From contig DBYW01000024.1 in NCBI GenBank assembly GCA_002311645.1, positions 2,569 to 8,196 of the forward strand: a stretch of DNA of 5,628 nucleotides. Reading direction: 5' to 3'. Below the pieces are notes generated by a model that did not search any database, had not been told where the DNA came from, and was given only the letters and a program-made list of their open reading frames with translations. Below, piece by piece: positions 4,439 to 5,628 of this stretch (position 1 is the first letter of the stretch; the number at the start of each line of letters is the position of its first letter). Both the position numbers and the translations under genes were made by a program. The stretch is from Bacteroidales bacterium UBA1176 (lineage in GTDB: Bacteria > Bacteroidota > Bacteroidia > Bacteroidales > WCHB1-69).

Positions 4439-5628
4439 ATGGACGACAAAACCACATTCCAAGGATATAAAGGAAGAGCATTGGAGATGCTCAAAAAATA
4501 TGACGTTCACGTGTGGGACAAGGCCGAGGTCGAGACCACGCGCGGACACTTCTCGGGCAAGATCCTGCCCAGGGCCGAGAACACCGACGATATCCACATC
4601 GTGATGAAGGTGGCCACGGGCTACAACATCGGCATCGACATTGAGACGGTGACCGACATGAAGGGTGAACGCGACCCGCAGCCCGTCTTCAAGATTCCGG
4701 AGAAGGAGTTTCCCTACACACCTGGCTTGCCGCACGTGAAGTTGCTCGGTACTGGCGGCACCATCGCCTCGCGCCTCGACTATCGTACTGGCGCAGTGAT
4801 CCCTGCCTTCTCACCCGGTGAACTGTACGGTGCCGTGCCCGAGCTGGCCGACATCTGCAATCTCGACACCGAGAAGGTCTTCGCCGTCTTCTCCGAGAAC
4901 ATGTCTCCAGTAGAGTACAAGGCATTGGCAAACAAGATCGGTGACGAGATCAAGGCCGGCATCGAGGGCATCGTGATCGGTCATGGCACCGACACGCTGG
5001 CCCACACCGCCACCGCGTTGACCTATATGTGCCAAAATCTCCCGATGCCAGTGGTGTTGGTCGGTTCGCAGAGAAGCTCCGACCGTCCGAGTTCCGACGC
5101 GGCATTGAACCTCATGCACGCCATGACCGCTGCCGGTCACGGTGACATCGCTGAGGTGATGGTCTGCATGTTCGGGCCCACCTCCGATGACTACGGGTTC
5201 CTGCACCGCGGCACGCGCGTGCGCAAGATGCACAGCTCCTACCGTTCCACGTTCCGCACCATCGGCGACACGCCGTTAGCCACGGTAAGCCGCCGCAACG
5301 GCGTGCAGCCCATCAAGGAGGTCTATAACCACCGCCGCCACGGTGAGCAGCACCGCCAGGTGGAGGTCATCACCACCTACGAGGACTATAAGCGCAGCAT
5401 CGCCAAGAACGACCCCAACGTCACGCGCATCGTGCCCACCTTCGACGACCGTGTGGCCATCCTCTACTACTATCCGGGCATGAAACCCGACGTGTTGGAC
5501 GCTTTGATCGACAATGGCTACAAGGGAATCGTGTGGGACGGCACCGGTTTGGGCCACGTCAACAAGCACATGTTCGACGCCATCCAGCGCGCCACCGACG
5601 CCGGCGTACACCAGTACATGAGCGTGCA
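4439..5628 (+). CDS. gatD: Archaeal-type Glu-tRNA(Gln) amidotransferase subunit D (GatD), 3' end missing
   Basis: Predicted glutaminase subunit of GatDE; it hydrolyses glutamine and channels ammonia to GatE. 396 residues are visible and the frame is still open at the window edge; archaeal GatD is about 420-440 aa, so roughly 30-50 residues are missing. The N-terminal SH3-like domain (about 1-90) has SGYNIGI-like ATGYNIGI (59-66). The L-asparaginase fold starts at LLGTGGTIAS (102-111), nucleophile Thr108. GHGTDTLAHTA (181-191) gives Thr184 and Asp185, and HRGTRVRKMHSS (256-267) gives Lys263, completing the Thr-Thr-Asp-Lys set. LVGSQRSSDRPSSDAALNLM (207-226) and TSDDYGFLHRGTRVRKM mark GatD, not plain asparaginase AnsA/AnsB. 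Starts at 4439, 4433 and 4391 are all in frame; 4391 would put the palindrome inside the coding region, so 4439 or 4433 is preferred. It is in the same frame as gatE, 63 nt downstream. Confidence 0.93.
   Translation, partial: MDDKTTFQGYKGRALEMLKKYDVHVWDKAEVETTRGHFSGKILPRAENTDDIHIVMKVATGYNIGIDIETVTDMKGERDPQPVFKIPEKEFPYTPGLPHVKLLGTGGTIASRLDYRTGAVIPAFSPGELYGAVPELADICNLDTEKVFAVFSENMSPVEYKALANKIGDEIKAGIEGIVIGHGTDTLAHTATALTYMCQNLPMPVVLVGSQRSSDRPSSDAALNLMHAMTAAGHGDIAEVMVCMFGPTSDDYGFLHRGTRVRKMHSSYRSTFRTIGDTPLATVSRRNGVQPIKEVYNHRRHGEQHRQVEVITTYEDYKRSIAKNDPNVTRIVPTFDDRVAILYYYPGMKPDVLDALIDNGYKGIVWDGTGLGHVNKHMFDAIQRATDAGVHQYMSV

Noticed and set aside
4439..5628. Plain cytoplasmic or periplasmic L-asparaginase
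   Set aside because: The N-terminal 90-residue extension with ATGYNIGI, the QRSSDRPSSD and HRGTRVRKM motifs, and the adjacent gatE identify GatD; there is no signal peptide.

Overview
The window reads as chromosomal DNA of a Bacteroidetes bacterium, probably of the order Bacteroidales. Three things point there: a secreted C10 protease ending in a type IX secretion (Por) sorting domain, several TAnnTTTG-type -7 promoter elements typical of Bacteroidetes, and start regions that lack Shine-Dalgarno sequences and are A/T-rich. All genes are on the + strand.

Layout. Positions 1-566 hold no convincing gene. They begin with a rho-independent terminator for something left of the window. A GC-rich tract of inverted repeats follows at about 80-390, including a 95-bp MITE-like element bounded by 11-bp inverted repeats and a 5-bp direct repeat. 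The tract ends in an AT-rich promoter region. Next come a C10 (streptopain/SpeB-like) cysteine protease with signal peptide and T9SS tail (567-1595), an RluE-type 23S rRNA pseudouridine synthase (1730-2263), and two adjacent genes that are the main interest: an archaeal-type GatE (2408-4375) and an archaeal-type GatD (4439 to the right edge, cut off).

How the genes work together. GatD and GatE are the two subunits of the GatDE amidotransferase, which in archaea turns Glu-tRNA(Gln) into Gln-tRNA(Gln). GatD is an L-asparaginase-fold glutaminase that supplies ammonia. GatE is a GatB-related kinase/transamidase with a bacterial AspRS-like GAD insertion. The pair is usually regarded as archaeal; finding it intact and adjacent in a bacterium suggests acquisition by lateral transfer and an alternative route to Gln-tRNA or an accessory one beside GlnRS or GatCAB. 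gatE and gatD lie in the same reading frame, separated by one UAA and 63 nt that contain a perfect 28-bp palindrome. rluE and gatE each have their own TATCTTTG promoter element, so the protease, rluE and gatED look like three separate transcription units.
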